Position numbers and translations under genes: made by a program. DNA of 47,354 nt from DASZBX01 sp035943635 (GTDB taxonomy: Bacteria; Actinomycetota; Actinomycetes; Streptomycetales; Catenulisporaceae): contig DASZBX010000059.1 in NCBI GenBank assembly GCA_035943635.1, forward strand, positions 1 through 47,354, written 5' to 3'. The number at the start of each line of letters is the position of its first letter. The stretch's first letter is position 1. The notes beneath the pieces are model-generated. The model did not search any database. It was not told the DNA's origin and worked only from the letters and a program-made list of their open reading frames with translations. Below are positions 1 through 8,080 of this stretch, in pieces.

Positions 1-240
1 GTTGTCCTTGGTGATGATGCCCTGGGACTGGATCGGCATCGTGATGATCCGCAGGGACACCCGGTCCAGGTGGTCGACGAACGGGATGATCGTCCGGAAC
101 CCGGGTTCGCGCACTCCGATCACCCGGCCGAACCGGAACAGCACGCCTTTCTCGTACTGCTTGACGATCCGCACCGCCAGCGACAGGCCCAGCAGAACCA
201 GGACCACGACGACGGCGAGAACAATGATCAAGACGGCCAT
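1..240 (-). CDS. Band 7/SPFH (slipin, stomatin-like) membrane protein, N-terminal part
   Basis: Only the first 80 codons are inside the window; the gene runs leftward off the edge from an ATG at 240. The protein begins with a strongly hydrophobic stretch (about residues 2-24, MAVLIIVLAVVVVL...) followed by the typical slipin entry motif around YEKGVLFRFGRV and GFRTIIPFVDHLDRVSLR (residues 32-66). These proteins sit at the cytoplasmic face of the membrane and form oligomeric scaffolds; the precise role here cannot be inferred. The next gene to the right is on the opposite strand, so this promoter lies between 241 and about 587. Confident on family, unknown on partner. Confidence 0.85.
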   Translation of the reverse strand, partial: MAVLIIVLAVVVVLVLLGLSLAVRIVKQYEKGVLFRFGRVIGVREPGFRTIIPFVDHLDRVSLRIITMPIQSQGIITKDN

Positions 241-532
241 GACGGAAGTGCCTCGTTTCAGATAGCGGACGAATGCGGCCCGGCCGGCCGGAGCCGGATC
301 GGGCCAGTCCCTCCACCCCGAGTCTCGAACGCGCCCCGCCCGGACGGAAGAGGGCTTTCGGCCTGTCCCCGCGGGCCACCCGGCACCCCGGCCGTCGGCC
401 GGCGCATTGCCCCTGAGCGCCGATGACCGGCATCCGGGAATTCAGGCTCGCAGTGATCAATGCCGACACCGGGGCCGCTGCTGGGCGGCCGCCGCCATCG
501 GTACACGGCTGGACAAGGGCCGGGTCCTGTGG

Positions 533-554
533 TTTCCGGGACTTTGGACCCGCG
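533..554 (+). promoter_or_regulatory. DosR/DevR-like box upstream of the DevR-like regulator gene
   Basis: GGGACTTTGGACCC at 538-551 differs at two positions from the core of the known mycobacterial DosR box (GGGACTWWAGTCCC) and is flanked by TTTCC and GCG. It lies about 37 bp before the regulator start at 588, a position suited to autoregulation. The match is seen in the sequence; binding is inference. Confidence 0.45.
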
Positions 555-587
555 CCGAGGTGGATGGTCTGGGGCTACTGTCGGGAT

Positions 588-1259
588 ATGACGCACATGG
601 CGCAGCACGATCCACCGATCCGGGTGTTCCTGATGGACGACCACGAGGTGGTCCGGCGCGGGCTGCGGGACCTGCTCGAGGTCGAGGGCGAGTTCGAGGT
701 GGTGGGGGAGGCGTCGACCGCGGCGCAGGCCCTGGCCCGGGTCCCGGCCCTCAAACCGCAGGTCGCGGTATTGGACATGCGTCTGCCGGACGGCGACGGG
801 GTGACCGTGTGCCGGGAGTTGCGTTCGCGGATGCCGGAGTTGGCCTGCCTGATGCTGACCTCGTTCTCGGACGACGAGGCGCTGTTCGACGCGATCCTGG
901 CCGGGGCGTCCGGGTACCTGCTCAAACAGGTCGGTGGGACCGACCTGATCGGGGCGGTGCGCACGGTGGCCGGCGGCGGGTCCCTGATCGATCCGAAGCT
1001 GACCGCCAAGGTGATGGCCCGGTTGCGGGCGGGCGAGCCGAAGGACGCGTTCTCGGCGCTGACCTCGCAGGAGCGGCGGATCCTGGACCTGATCGGCGAG
1101 GGGCTGACGAACCGCCAGATCGGGGAGCGGTTGTTCCTGGCGGAGAAGACGGTGAAGAACTACGTCTCCTCCCTGCTGGCCAAACTCGGGATCGAGCGCA
1201 GGGTGCAGGCCGCGGTCATGGTCTCCGAGAGCAAGCGTGGGCCTCACCTGCGCGGGTGA
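588..1259 (+). CDS. DevR/DosR-like NarL-family response regulator
   Basis: A 223-residue two-component regulator. The receiver domain (about residues 11-125) has the acidic pair DD at 17-18, phosphoacceptor Asp63 in VLDMRLPDG, and a Lys in YLLKQ. A C-terminal LuxR-type helix-turn-helix (about 150-210) contains LTSQERRILDLIGEGLTNRQI and EKTVKNYVSSLLAKLG. The reading frame is open from 423, but the N-terminus before residue 1 is not receiver-like; ATG 588 or ATG 597 is the likely start. The probable partner is the GAF histidine kinase encoded convergently at 1285-3015; only 25 bp separate the two stop codons. In mycobacteria this pair responds to oxygen, NO and CO; the same role here is inference. 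Confidence 0.9.
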   Translation: MTHMAQHDPPIRVFLMDDHEVVRRGLRDLLEVEGEFEVVGEASTAAQALARVPALKPQVAVLDMRLPDGDGVTVCRELRSRMPELACLMLTSFSDDEALFDAILAGASGYLLKQVGGTDLIGAVRTVAGGGSLIDPKLTAKVMARLRAGEPKDAFSALTSQERRILDLIGEGLTNRQIGERLFLAEKTVKNYVSSLLAKLGIERRVQAAVMVSESKRGPHLRG

Positions 1260-1284
1260 GCGAAGCCGGGCCGTGAGGCCCTGG

Positions 1285-3015
1285 TCAAGCGGCGGGCTCG
1301 TCGGGCTGCGGCACCTGCCACAGCACGGTGGTGCCGCCTGCGGCGCCCGGTTCGACGGTGCAGGTTCCACCGAGCTGAGTGGCCCTGACCTGGAGGTTGG
1401 CCAGGCCGCTGCGTCGACCGTCCGGCGTGATGCCGATTCCGTCGTCGGCGACGGTCAAGGTGATCACGGCGCCGTCCGCGGCCAGGTCGACCCCGACGCT
1501 GGAGGCGCGCGCGTGCCGGGCGGTGTTGGACAGGGCTTCGCGCAGGACCGCGATCAGTTGCTCTGCTACTTCGCCGGGGACGAGTGTGTCCACCGGGCCG
1601 GTGAACTGGACCGCGGCGGGGAATCCGAGCACGCCGGTGGCCTGCTCGCACGCCTCGACGACCTGGGCTCGCACGCTCGGGGCGCCGTCGCCCTGCTCGT
1701 GGGCGTGCAGCGCGAAGATCGTGGAGCGGATGACCTTGATCGTCTCGTCCAGGTCGGTGATGGCCCGGGCGATCCGGCGGGCCACCGCGGGCTTCTCGGT
1801 GATCTTGTAGGCGCCCTGGAGGGACATCGAGGTGGCGAACAGCCGCTGGATCGCCAGGTCGTGCAGGTCCCGGCCGATCCGGTCGCGATCGGCGTAGAGG
1901 GAGAGCAGTTCGGTGTCTTTGCGCCGCTGGGCCAGTTCCAGGGCGACCGCCGCCTGTACCGCGAGGTCGGCGGTCAGGGCCGAGGTGGCGGCGTCGAACT
2001 GCTCGGCCCCGGCTCGCCGGGCCAGGGCGAGCACGCCGCGTACCTGGCCGGGCGCGCCGAGCGGTACCACGAGTGCGGGTCCGAATCCCAGATCGCCGAT
2101 GGGCTGGCGGTCCGGGTACGGTTGCGCGGTCAGGTCCACGACCAGCGCCGGCTGTCCGGAGGTGTACACCGCGCCGAGCAAAGTGTCCTGGATGCCCAGA
2201 ACGGCGGTGCGAGTCCGGTCGGCTTCGTCTCCGTCAGCCGCGACGACCAGCAGGTCCTCGCCCCCGGCGTCGGGCAGGGCGATCACGGCCAGAGCGGCGG
2301 CGGCGAAAGTGCGGACCCGTGGAGCCAGCTCGGCGAGCAGGTCGTCGGTCTCCCGGCCCAGGAGCAGGCCCCGGGTCAGTTCCGCCGTGGTCTCCAGCCA
2401 CTGGCGCCGGCGCTGGGCCTCGTCGTAGAGGCGCGCATTGTCGATCACCACGCCCGCGGCCGCGGCCAGGGCGGTGACCACGGCCTCGTCATCCGCGTCG
2501 AAGGGGACACCGCCCCGCTTCTCGGTCAGGTACAGGTTGCCGAACACTTCCTCGCGCACGCGGATCGGTACGCCCAGGAACGAGTGCATGGGCGGGTGGC
2601 CGGCCGGGAACCCGGAGGAGTTCGGGTGGGCCGAGAGGTCTTCGGTGCGCAGCGGCTCCGGATGCCGGATGAGCTCGCCGAGCAGGCCGTGGCCGGCCGG
2701 GTGCGGGCCGATCCGGGCGATCTCCTCGTCGGACAGGCCCACCGTGATGAACCGGGTCAGCTTCTGCTCGGGGCCGATCACGCCCAGGGCCCCGTACTTC
2801 GCGTCGACCAGGCCGGTCGCTCCCTTGACGATCCTGGTCAGCGCCTGTTCCAGGTCCAGGCTGCTGCCGATCCCCACCACGGCGTCCAGGAGTTTGCGCA
2901 CCTGGTCCCGGGACGAGCGCACCCCGTCGAGCCGGCCCTGCAGCTCGTCGAGCAGCTCATCGATCCGCAGTTGCGGCAGGATCCGGGAGACCTCGGCACT
3001 CACATCTTGCGTCAC
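1285..3015 (-). CDS. DevS/DosT-like two-GAF sensor histidine kinase
   Basis: A 576-residue kinase with a GTG start at 3015 (VTQDVSAEVSRIL); a GAGACGAG sequence precedes it. Two tandem GAF domains occupy roughly residues 35-360. They are followed by a HisKA_3 dimerisation box with DRIGRDLHD, where the His would be phosphorylated. A HATPase_c domain at the C-terminus has NTARHARAS, ADDGIGI and GLANLQVRA motifs. In DevS/DosT the first GAF binds heme and senses redox state or O2/NO/CO; I cannot show a heme ligand from sequence alone. No transmembrane segment is visible, so it is cytosolic. It probably phosphorylates the DevR-like regulator at 588-1259. Its promoter lies right of 3015, where a perfect 16-bp palindrome is present. 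Confidence 0.9.
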   Translation of the reverse strand: MTQDVSAEVSRILPQLRIDELLDELQGRLDGVRSSRDQVRKLLDAVVGIGSSLDLEQALTRIVKGATGLVDAKYGALGVIGPEQKLTRFITVGLSDEEIARIGPHPAGHGLLGELIRHPEPLRTEDLSAHPNSSGFPAGHPPMHSFLGVPIRVREEVFGNLYLTEKRGGVPFDADDEAVVTALAAAAGVVIDNARLYDEAQRRRQWLETTAELTRGLLLGRETDDLLAELAPRVRTFAAAALAVIALPDAGGEDLLVVAADGDEADRTRTAVLGIQDTLLGAVYTSGQPALVVDLTAQPYPDRQPIGDLGFGPALVVPLGAPGQVRGVLALARRAGAEQFDAATSALTADLAVQAAVALELAQRRKDTELLSLYADRDRIGRDLHDLAIQRLFATSMSLQGAYKITEKPAVARRIARAITDLDETIKVIRSTIFALHAHEQGDGAPSVRAQVVEACEQATGVLGFPAAVQFTGPVDTLVPGEVAEQLIAVLREALSNTARHARASSVGVDLAADGAVITLTVADDGIGITPDGRRSGLANLQVRATQLGGTCTVEPGAAGGTTVLWQVPQPDEPAA

Positions 3016-3384
3016 GGGTACTCGTCTCGTTTTTGAACAAGAGCGGCTGCCGAACAGGTGCCGTCGACGGCACTTCGTGCCACTCTTCATCTCCCGCTAC
3101 CCGTTGTCAAAGCGTTCAGACGAGATTGTCCCGCCCCACGTGCAGGGCGGATCGAGGGCTGACACCCGGCTGCTCGACGGGTAGACGAGGTGGCGGGCGG
3201 TGGGTCGGCGCACCAGCGATCGCCTGGCGGCGAGGTCCAGGTCGGCGGGCTTCAGATTGCGGATATCGCTGCCGGTCAGCGAGCATCCGCAGGCTAGTCG
3301 GCGGTTGGGCTGCCGGCGGCGCCCGATCCGCTCGCATCGTGAGCATCGTGGTCACACTAGGATTCGGCCAGCAGTCGAGCAGGG
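3016..3384. other. Intergenic region with divergent promoters and a 16-bp palindrome
   Basis: This 369-bp stretch separates the kinase (leftward) from the TauE/SafE permease (rightward) and must hold both promoters. I see no convincing gene in it. The only clear structure is the perfect palindrome GTGCCGTCGACGGCAC at 3058-3073, about 43 bp upstream of the kinase start, which could be an operator. Confidence 0.5.
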
Positions 3385-4203
3385 TTGGCGGGATTGGGGC
3401 GAGCGCGTATGTGGTCGGCGGATCTGCTCGGGGTCGGGGTTGGGGCATTGATCGCGGTGGTGACGACTCCGGTCGGGGTGTCCGGGGCGGTGTTTCTGTT
3501 GCCGGTGCAGTTGAGTGTGCTCAACGTGCCCAGTCCCGCGGTCACTCCGACGAATCTTTTGTTCAACGTGGTGGCCGGGCCTGGTGCGCTGGCGCGTTAC
3601 CGTCGGTCCGGGTCGTTGAACTCGCCGTTGGCTCGGCGGATGGTGGCCGGTACCGTGCCGGGGGTGGTGATCGGGGCGCTGATTCGGGTGTTCGCCGTTC
3701 CCGGGGTGCGGGTCTTTCACCTGCTGGTGGCGGTGGTGTTGTTGCCGTTGGGGGTGTGGTTGTGTGCGCGCAGCCTGCGCCGCCTGGCGCCCGAGGCTGC
3801 TGGGCGGGTGCCGGAGCCGGAGCCGTCCGGCCGGGTGGTGACCGTTCTGGCGTTGGGGGTGGGGGTGGTCGGGGGGATTTACGGGATCGGCGGTGGTTCG
3901 CTGCTCGGTCCGATTCTGGTGGGGCGCGGTGTGCCGGTGGCCAGGGTCGCTCCGGCGGCGCTGGCGTCGACGTTCGTGACGTCCGTCGTCGGCGCGTTGA
4001 CGTATGCGCTGCTCGCGTTGACCGGGCGGGGGAACATCGCCCCGGATTGGCCGTTGGGGGTGGCGTGCGGGGTCGGCGGTCTGCTCGGCGGGTATGTCGG
4101 TGCCCGGCTCCAGCCTCGTCTGCCGGAACGTGGGCTGCGCTTGTTGCTCGGTGCGGTCGCGGTCGGTCTGGCCGTGCTCTATCTGGTGCAGTCCCTGGCC
4201 TGA
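3385..4203 (+). CDS. TauE/SafE-family (sulfite exporter type) integral membrane permease
   Basis: A 272-residue polytopic membrane protein of almost entirely hydrophobic segments. It has the family's two related repeats, each with small-residue-rich helices: TTPVGVSGAVFLLPV near the N-terminus and GVGVVGGIYGIGGGSLLGPIL in the second half. Members export sulfite, organosulfonates or related anions across the cytoplasmic membrane; the substrate here is unknown. The start may be ATG 3385 or ATG 3409 (MWSADLLG); the second removes eight non-hydrophobic residues. The 3' end overlaps the convergent TetR gene by 25 bp. Confidence 0.85.
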   Translation: MAGLGRARMWSADLLGVGVGALIAVVTTPVGVSGAVFLLPVQLSVLNVPSPAVTPTNLLFNVVAGPGALARYRRSGSLNSPLARRMVAGTVPGVVIGALIRVFAVPGVRVFHLLVAVVLLPLGVWLCARSLRRLAPEAAGRVPEPEPSGRVVTVLALGVGVVGGIYGIGGGSLLGPILVGRGVPVARVAPAALASTFVTSVVGALTYALLALTGRGNIAPDWPLGVACGVGGLLGGYVGARLQPRLPERGLRLLLGAVAVGLAVLYLVQSLA

Positions 4204-4844
4204 TCGGCGCCGGTCGGGTCGGGGGCGTGGTGCTGATGGGCGATGGGCGTGTTGATCGATTCCGGGTTGCCGCCGACGGCGCGCCAGACCAGGTTGGCGG
4301 TGCGTTGGGGCCAGTTCTCCGGTGGTTCGAGGCCGGCTAGTGCGCGGGCGTACCAGGAGCCGGTGCACAGGGTGATGGCTATTTCCAGGTCGGCGTCGGG
4401 GTCGATCAGGCCCAGGTGTCGGGCTCGGCGCAAGATGCCCAGCAGGCGGGCGCGGCGTGGGGCGATGACCTGGGCCTGGTAGCGGGCGCGCAGGGCGGGG
4501 GCGGTGCTGTCCTGGAGCATGGTGCCGACCAGGGAGAGGCGGCCGGGGCGGGAGACGCCGTGTTGGTAGTCGGTCAGTTCGGCCACCAGGTCCGCGAGCG
4601 GGTCGGAGGAGGAGGCTTCGGGTCCGGCGTCGGCGATCACTTCCAGGGCGGCGGCGGCCAGGGCGGCTTTGGTGGGCCAGCGGCGGTACAGGGCCTGGCG
4701 GGTGGTGCCGGCCTCGCGGGCCACCGCGGTCAGGGACAGGGCTTCGTAGCCGACGCCGGCCAGGTGCTGGTTGGCCACGGCCAGGACTCGTGTGTCGATG
4801 TCCGGGTTCCGGGTCCGTCCGCGGTGTTCTCCGGCTGTTGCCAC
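4179..4844 (-). CDS. TetR-family transcriptional repressor
   Basis: A 221-residue regulator with an N-terminal TetR DNA-binding domain (about residues 15-60). Helix-turn-helix: LSLTAVAREAGTTRQALYRRWPTKAAL. The rest is a helical ligand-binding/dimer domain I cannot match to a known inducer. It is divergent from the monooxygenase and CDGSH-globin genes at 4926-7140. The 81-bp gap holds a perfect 9-5-9 palindrome, so it very likely represses its own gene and that operon. Confidence 0.9.
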   Translation of the reverse strand: MATAGEHRGRTRNPDIDTRVLAVANQHLAGVGYEALSLTAVAREAGTTRQALYRRWPTKAALAAAALEVIADAGPEASSSDPLADLVAELTDYQHGVSRPGRLSLVGTMLQDSTAPALRARYQAQVIAPRRARLLGILRRARHLGLIDPDADLEIAITLCTGSWYARALAGLEPPENWPQRTANLVWRAVGGNPESINTPIAHQHHAPDPTGADQARDCTR

Positions 4845-4870
4845 GGTACGGAGGTTATCACTAAGCTATT

Positions 4871-4893
4871 CAATACAATGCAGTATTGTATTG
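4871..4893. promoter_or_regulatory. Palindromic operator for the divergent TetR regulator
   Basis: CAATACAAT (4871-4879), a 5-nt spacer GCAGT, then ATTGTATTG (4885-4893) form a perfect 9-bp inverted repeat. It is AT-rich in an otherwise GC-rich region. It sits midway between the TetR start (4844) and the monooxygenase start (4926), where it would control both directions. A Shine-Dalgarno-like AGGGGAG follows before 4926. Confidence 0.8.
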
Positions 4894-4925
4894 TAAAAGT
4901 GGCGTTTCACCAGGGGAGATGACGC

Positions 4926-5231
4926 ATGGTCGTCGAATACATCCGCTATACCGTGCCGCCCGAGCGGACTGAGGAGTTCGAGGAGGCCTACCGCAAGGGC
5001 GGACTGGTCCTGGACGCGGACGAGCACTGCCTGCGCTACGAGGTGGCCCGCGGCGTGGAGGAGCCGGAGCACTACACCGTGCGGATCGAATGGGACTCGG
5101 TCACGGGTCACGAGCAGGGCTTTCGTACCAGCGCCGGGTTCACCGACTTCTTCGCCGCGGTCCGGCCCTTCTTCAACCAGATCCAGGAGATGAAGCACTA
5201 CGAGGTACGGGCCACGGGGTCCGCCAACTGA
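4926..5231 (+). CDS. Small antibiotic-biosynthesis-monooxygenase (ABM) domain protein, quinol monooxygenase-like
   Basis: A 101-residue single ABM/dimeric alpha-beta barrel domain beginning VVEYIRYTVPPERTEEFEEAYRKG and ending with FFNQIQEMKHYEV. Such proteins act as cofactor-free quinol or polyketide monooxygenases or as heme-degrading enzymes; I cannot choose among these. The ATG at 4926 is preceded by AGGGGAG. It is the first gene of a two-gene operon controlled, by position, by the TetR operator at 4871-4893. The CDGSH-globin gene follows 58 bp later. The pairing with an iron-sulfur/heme protein suggests a redox or quinone-stress response (inference). Confidence 0.8.
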   Translation: MVVEYIRYTVPPERTEEFEEAYRKGGLVLDADEHCLRYEVARGVEEPEHYTVRIEWDSVTGHEQGFRTSAGFTDFFAAVRPFFNQIQEMKHYEVRATGSAN

Positions 5232-5289
5232 CCGCCCACGCCCCGGCCTCGGCCGGGGCGGCACACCGCACAGTTCGAAGGAAGGAATC

Positions 5290-7140
5290 ATGGCCCCCGA
5301 AACAGAGAACGAGACTGAGGCAGGGCGGGCGCGGGAGTCGCTCCTGGCCGCAGTGCTCCTCCTGGCATCCCGTCTTGATCCGCACGAGGATGAACAGCTG
5401 CACGACGTCGGCACGCGCCTGCGCGAGAGCGTGCTGCGACCGCTCGGCCACGCCGCCGACGTGCAGCAGCCTGCGGACGTCGCCGGCCACCTGCCAGGCC
5501 GGGCCGAGGTCGAGGCGCAAGTGTGGCAACTGGCCACGGCCGCGACCCGACTGCGCGTCGGCGCGGTGCACGATGCGCCGCTGGCTGAGGCGACCGCCGC
5601 GCTGCAACACCTGTCTCTGCACCTGGCCGAGGAGGCCGTGGCCGCGCGACGCCTCGGCGAACTCGAAGCCCTGCAATCGGGCCTGGCCAACGGAATCCAG
5701 GTCGCGACCGACGGCCCGTACCTGGTCACCAACGCCCGCCGGGTGCTCGACGGGCTCGGCGTGCCGATCGCGACCACGCCCACGGCGGCGCTGTGCCGCT
5801 GCGGGAAATCCGACCTCAAGCCGTGGTGCGACGGCGCCCACGCCCGGACCGGGTTCACCGACGCCAAAGACCCCGACCGGGTGCCGGACCACCGCGAAAC
5901 CTACGTCGGCCAGCAGGTCACCGTGCTGGACAACCGCGGGATCTGCCAGCACTCCGGGTACTGCACCGACCGGCTGAACACCGTGTTCCACAACGACGGC
6001 GACCCGTTCGTCACCCCCAGCGGCGGACGCATGGACGAGATCATCCGGGCGGTACGCGACTGCCCGTCCGGAGCACTCTCCTACGCCGTCGACGGACACG
6101 AGGCCCGCGAGGAAACCGACCACCACAGCACCCGCGAGCCGAGCATCGAGGTGAGCGCGAACGGCCCGTACCGGATCACCGGCGCGATCACGCTGACCGA
6201 CCACCAGGGCGCCGACCACCCGCGCGCCGAGGGCGCCTCACGCGAGCACTACGCACTGTGCCGCTGTGGGCAGTCGCAGAACAAGCCGTTCTGCAGCGGC
6301 GCGCACTGGTACGTGCAGTTCCACGACCCGGTGCCCGAACCCGACCACGAGCCGAGCATCTTCGAGTGGGCCGGGGGCCTGCCCGCATTCGTACGGATGA
6401 CCCGCCTGTTCTACGAAAAGCACGTGCCCCAGGACCCGGTGCTCGCCCCGCTGTTCGCCACGATGTCCGCCGACCACCCGGAGCGTGTCGCCGCCTGGCT
6501 CGCCGAGGTCTTCTGCGGACCGAAGGGCTACAGCACCGAGTACGGCGGCTACCCACGCATGCTCTCCCAGCACGTGGGCAAGCACCTGACCGAGGAGCAA
6601 CGCGCCCGCTGGGTCGCCCTGATCCAACAATCCGCCCGCGAGGCCGGCCTGCCCAACGACGCCGAGTTCCGCTCCGCCTTCGGGGCCTACATCGAATGGG
6701 GCTCACGCCTGGCGGTGGAGAACTCCCAGACCGACGCCAAACCCCCGCAGAACATGCCGATGCCGCACTGGGACTGGCACACCGCCGCCGGAGCACCCGG
6801 GTCACGTATCTCAGCCCTCGTACCCCACACCGGCGCGGGCGGAGGCGGCTCAGACGCTACAGGAGCCGCAGAAGGCGAAGCAGCGGATACCGGCAAGCTC
6901 GTCCTGCCCGCGCCTGACGAGCCCGTCGGATTCGACCGGCACGTCAAACAACTCTTCCGCCGATTCGACCGCCGGTCGATGCGCGGCGCGTTCGACTTAT
7001 GGGATTACGACGACGTCAGCAACCACGCCGACGCCATCGCGCACCGCGTGCGCGCGGGAACAATGCCTTGCGACGGTGCATGGCCCACTGAGTACGTGGA
7101 CACGTTCCAACGCTGGATTGAGCAGGGCAAGAATCCCTGA
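5290..7140 (+). CDS. Multidomain CDGSH / 4Fe-4S-like / CDGSH / truncated haemoglobin fusion protein
   Basis: A 616-residue cytosolic fusion. Residues 1-140 form a helical region of unknown fold. A first CDGSH cluster has C169, C171, C180 and H184. A divergent ferredoxin-like segment (about 205-270) has C219, C225 and C258 in ICQHSGYC and RDCPSGALSY. A second CDGSH cluster has C324, C326, C335 and H339. A group II truncated globin follows (about 360-475; candidate proximal His428 or His432 in MLSQHVGKHL). After a Gly/Ala-rich linker (515-535) comes a C-terminal domain with FDLWDYDDVSNHADAI and TMPCDGAWP. CDGSH domains hold 2Fe-2S clusters, so the protein could pass electrons to the globin heme (inference). 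AAGGAAGGAA precedes the ATG. Confidence 0.85.
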   Translation: MAPETENETEAGRARESLLAAVLLLASRLDPHEDEQLHDVGTRLRESVLRPLGHAADVQQPADVAGHLPGRAEVEAQVWQLATAATRLRVGAVHDAPLAEATAALQHLSLHLAEEAVAARRLGELEALQSGLANGIQVATDGPYLVTNARRVLDGLGVPIATTPTAALCRCGKSDLKPWCDGAHARTGFTDAKDPDRVPDHRETYVGQQVTVLDNRGICQHSGYCTDRLNTVFHNDGDPFVTPSGGRMDEIIRAVRDCPSGALSYAVDGHEAREETDHHSTREPSIEVSANGPYRITGAITLTDHQGADHPRAEGASREHYALCRCGQSQNKPFCSGAHWYVQFHDPVPEPDHEPSIFEWAGGLPAFVRMTRLFYEKHVPQDPVLAPLFATMSADHPERVAAWLAEVFCGPKGYSTEYGGYPRMLSQHVGKHLTEEQRARWVALIQQSAREAGLPNDAEFRSAFGAYIEWGSRLAVENSQTDAKPPQNMPMPHWDWHTAAGAPGSRISALVPHTGAGGGGSDATGAAEGEAADTGKLVLPAPDEPVGFDRHVKQLFRRFDRRSMRGAFDLWDYDDVSNHADAIAHRVRAGTMPCDGAWPTEYVDTFQRWIEQGKNP

Positions 7141-7170
7141 CACACCACGAGCCCGTCTCTCTCCCGGGAC

Positions 7171-7434
7171 CTAGGACGGCGATCCGCTCGGCCGGCGCGG
7201 TGGAACCGTCTGCCGACCGAACAGCTGGACGAAGGCCATCTGCCCGGCGTGGTCCAGACTCCGGTCCCGGGAGAAGACCGCCATCCAGCGGTGCAAAGCC
7301 TCACGGATCGCAACGACCTGTCACTCTTGCGACGAGCCCGCCAGGTCGACCCCCTCGATCAGCGCCCCGGTGTACCCCGACATCGGGCTGACCACGACAG
7401 ACGAATCCGCGAACGACACCATCGCGCACTCCAT
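7171..7434 (-). pseudogene. Remnant of a TauD/TfdA-type dioxygenase, N-terminal part with in-frame TGA
   Basis: Reading leftward from ATG 7434 (or ATG 7422) gives a sequence ending SGYTGALIEGVDLAGSSQE, then an in-frame TGA at 7323-7321. The same frame continues QVVAIREALHRWMAVFSRD, SLDHAGQMAFVQLFGRQ, then a TAG at 7173-7171. This matches the N-terminal quarter of taurine-dioxygenase-type Fe(II)/2-oxoglutarate oxygenases (GAEI.GVDL..., ...FFRDQ..., ...Q..FA..FG). The iron-binding HxD and distal His would lie further on and are absent. The fragment is therefore dead twice over: a nonsense codon and loss of about three quarters of the gene. The alignment is from memory of the family. Confidence 0.6.
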
Positions 7435-7517
7435 TCCACGTCCGCTTCCACTTCACCGGCGCTCATCGCACTACACGAACATAACCCCAGGGGAAGGGCG
7501 CAGCACCAGCAGCCCTA

Positions 7518-7670
7518 CTAACGCAGCGAACCCGCCGTGGAGTAGGGCCGCGGCGGGCCGAAGGTGGCGTTTCCCTCGTCGATTCCGGCCTGGTAGATGG
7601 CCGGCACGTCGGCCGCGTGGTGGGCCGTCATGCCGGCGAGGCGGACGGCGCTCCGGGCCGGGCCGCTCAT
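7518..7670 (-). pseudogene. Truncated GNAT acetyltransferase (ArsN-like) at the end of the ars operon
   Basis: A 50-codon frame whose ATG overlaps the arsC stop as ATGA. It contains VRLAGMTAHHAADVPAIYQA and GIDEGNATF, the characteristic opening of phosphinothricin/arsinothricin-type N-acetyltransferases. It stops after about 35 homologous residues; the acetyl-CoA-binding R/QxxGxG/A motif is missing. Full-length members are about 160-170 residues. The overlap suggests it was the fourth gene of the arsR operon before truncation. It may still be translated as a short peptide, but an acetyltransferase activity is not possible from what is present. Confidence 0.6.
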
Positions 7671-8080
7671 GCCGCGCAGTCCGGCAACAGTTCGGCGATC
7701 AGGAGGCGGACGCGCTTCTCGATCTCGTCGCGGATCGGTCGTACGGCCTCGACGCCCCTGCCTGCGGGGTCCTCCAGAGTCCAGTCCAGGTAGCGCTTGC
7801 CGGGGAAGACCGGGCAGGTGTCCCCGCAGCCCATGGTGATGCACACGTCCGAGGCCCGGACCGCGTCGATGGTCAGGACTTTCGGCGACTCGGTGGAGAT
7901 GTCGATGCCGACCTCCTTCATCGCTTCGACAGCGGCCGGATTGACGGCCTCGGCCGGGGTGGAACCCGCCGAGCGCACCTCGATCCGGCCTGCGGCAAGG
8001 TGGGCGAGGAAGCCCGCCGCCATCTGGGAGCGGCCGGCGTTGTGGACGCACACGAACAGCACGCTGGGTTTGTCGGTCAT
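7667..8080 (-). CDS. arsC: Arsenate reductase, low-molecular-weight phosphatase type
   Basis: A 137-residue protein with the P-loop CVHNAGRSQMA near the N-terminus (catalytic Cys11, Arg17), followed by RSAGSTPAEAVNPAAVEAMKEVGID and MGCGDTCPVFPG. This is the thioredoxin/mycothiol-linked arsenate reductase family, reducing As(V) to As(III) in the cytosol. The long upstream open frame (to 8437) is not family-like; the ATG at 8080 overlaps the aquaporin stop as ATGA. It ends overlapping the truncated acetyltransferase. Order arsR-aquaporin-arsC suggests As(III) leaves through the aquaporin rather than an ArsB/Acr3 pump, none of which is visible here. Confidence 0.93.
   Translation of the reverse strand: MTDKPSVLFVCVHNAGRSQMAAGFLAHLAAGRIEVRSAGSTPAEAVNPAAVEAMKEVGIDISTESPKVLTIDAVRASDVCITMGCGDTCPVFPGKRYLDWTLEDPAGRGVEAVRPIRDEIEKRVRLLIAELLPDCAA

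Noticed and set aside
300..318. A second DosR-like box upstream of the band-7 gene
   Set aside because: Only the left half (GGGACT) matches on the minus strand; the right half does not.
7321..7323. Selenocysteine at the in-frame TGA of the TauD-like fragment
   Set aside because: The residue is not catalytic in the family, the gene is also truncated, and no SECIS-like element was seen.
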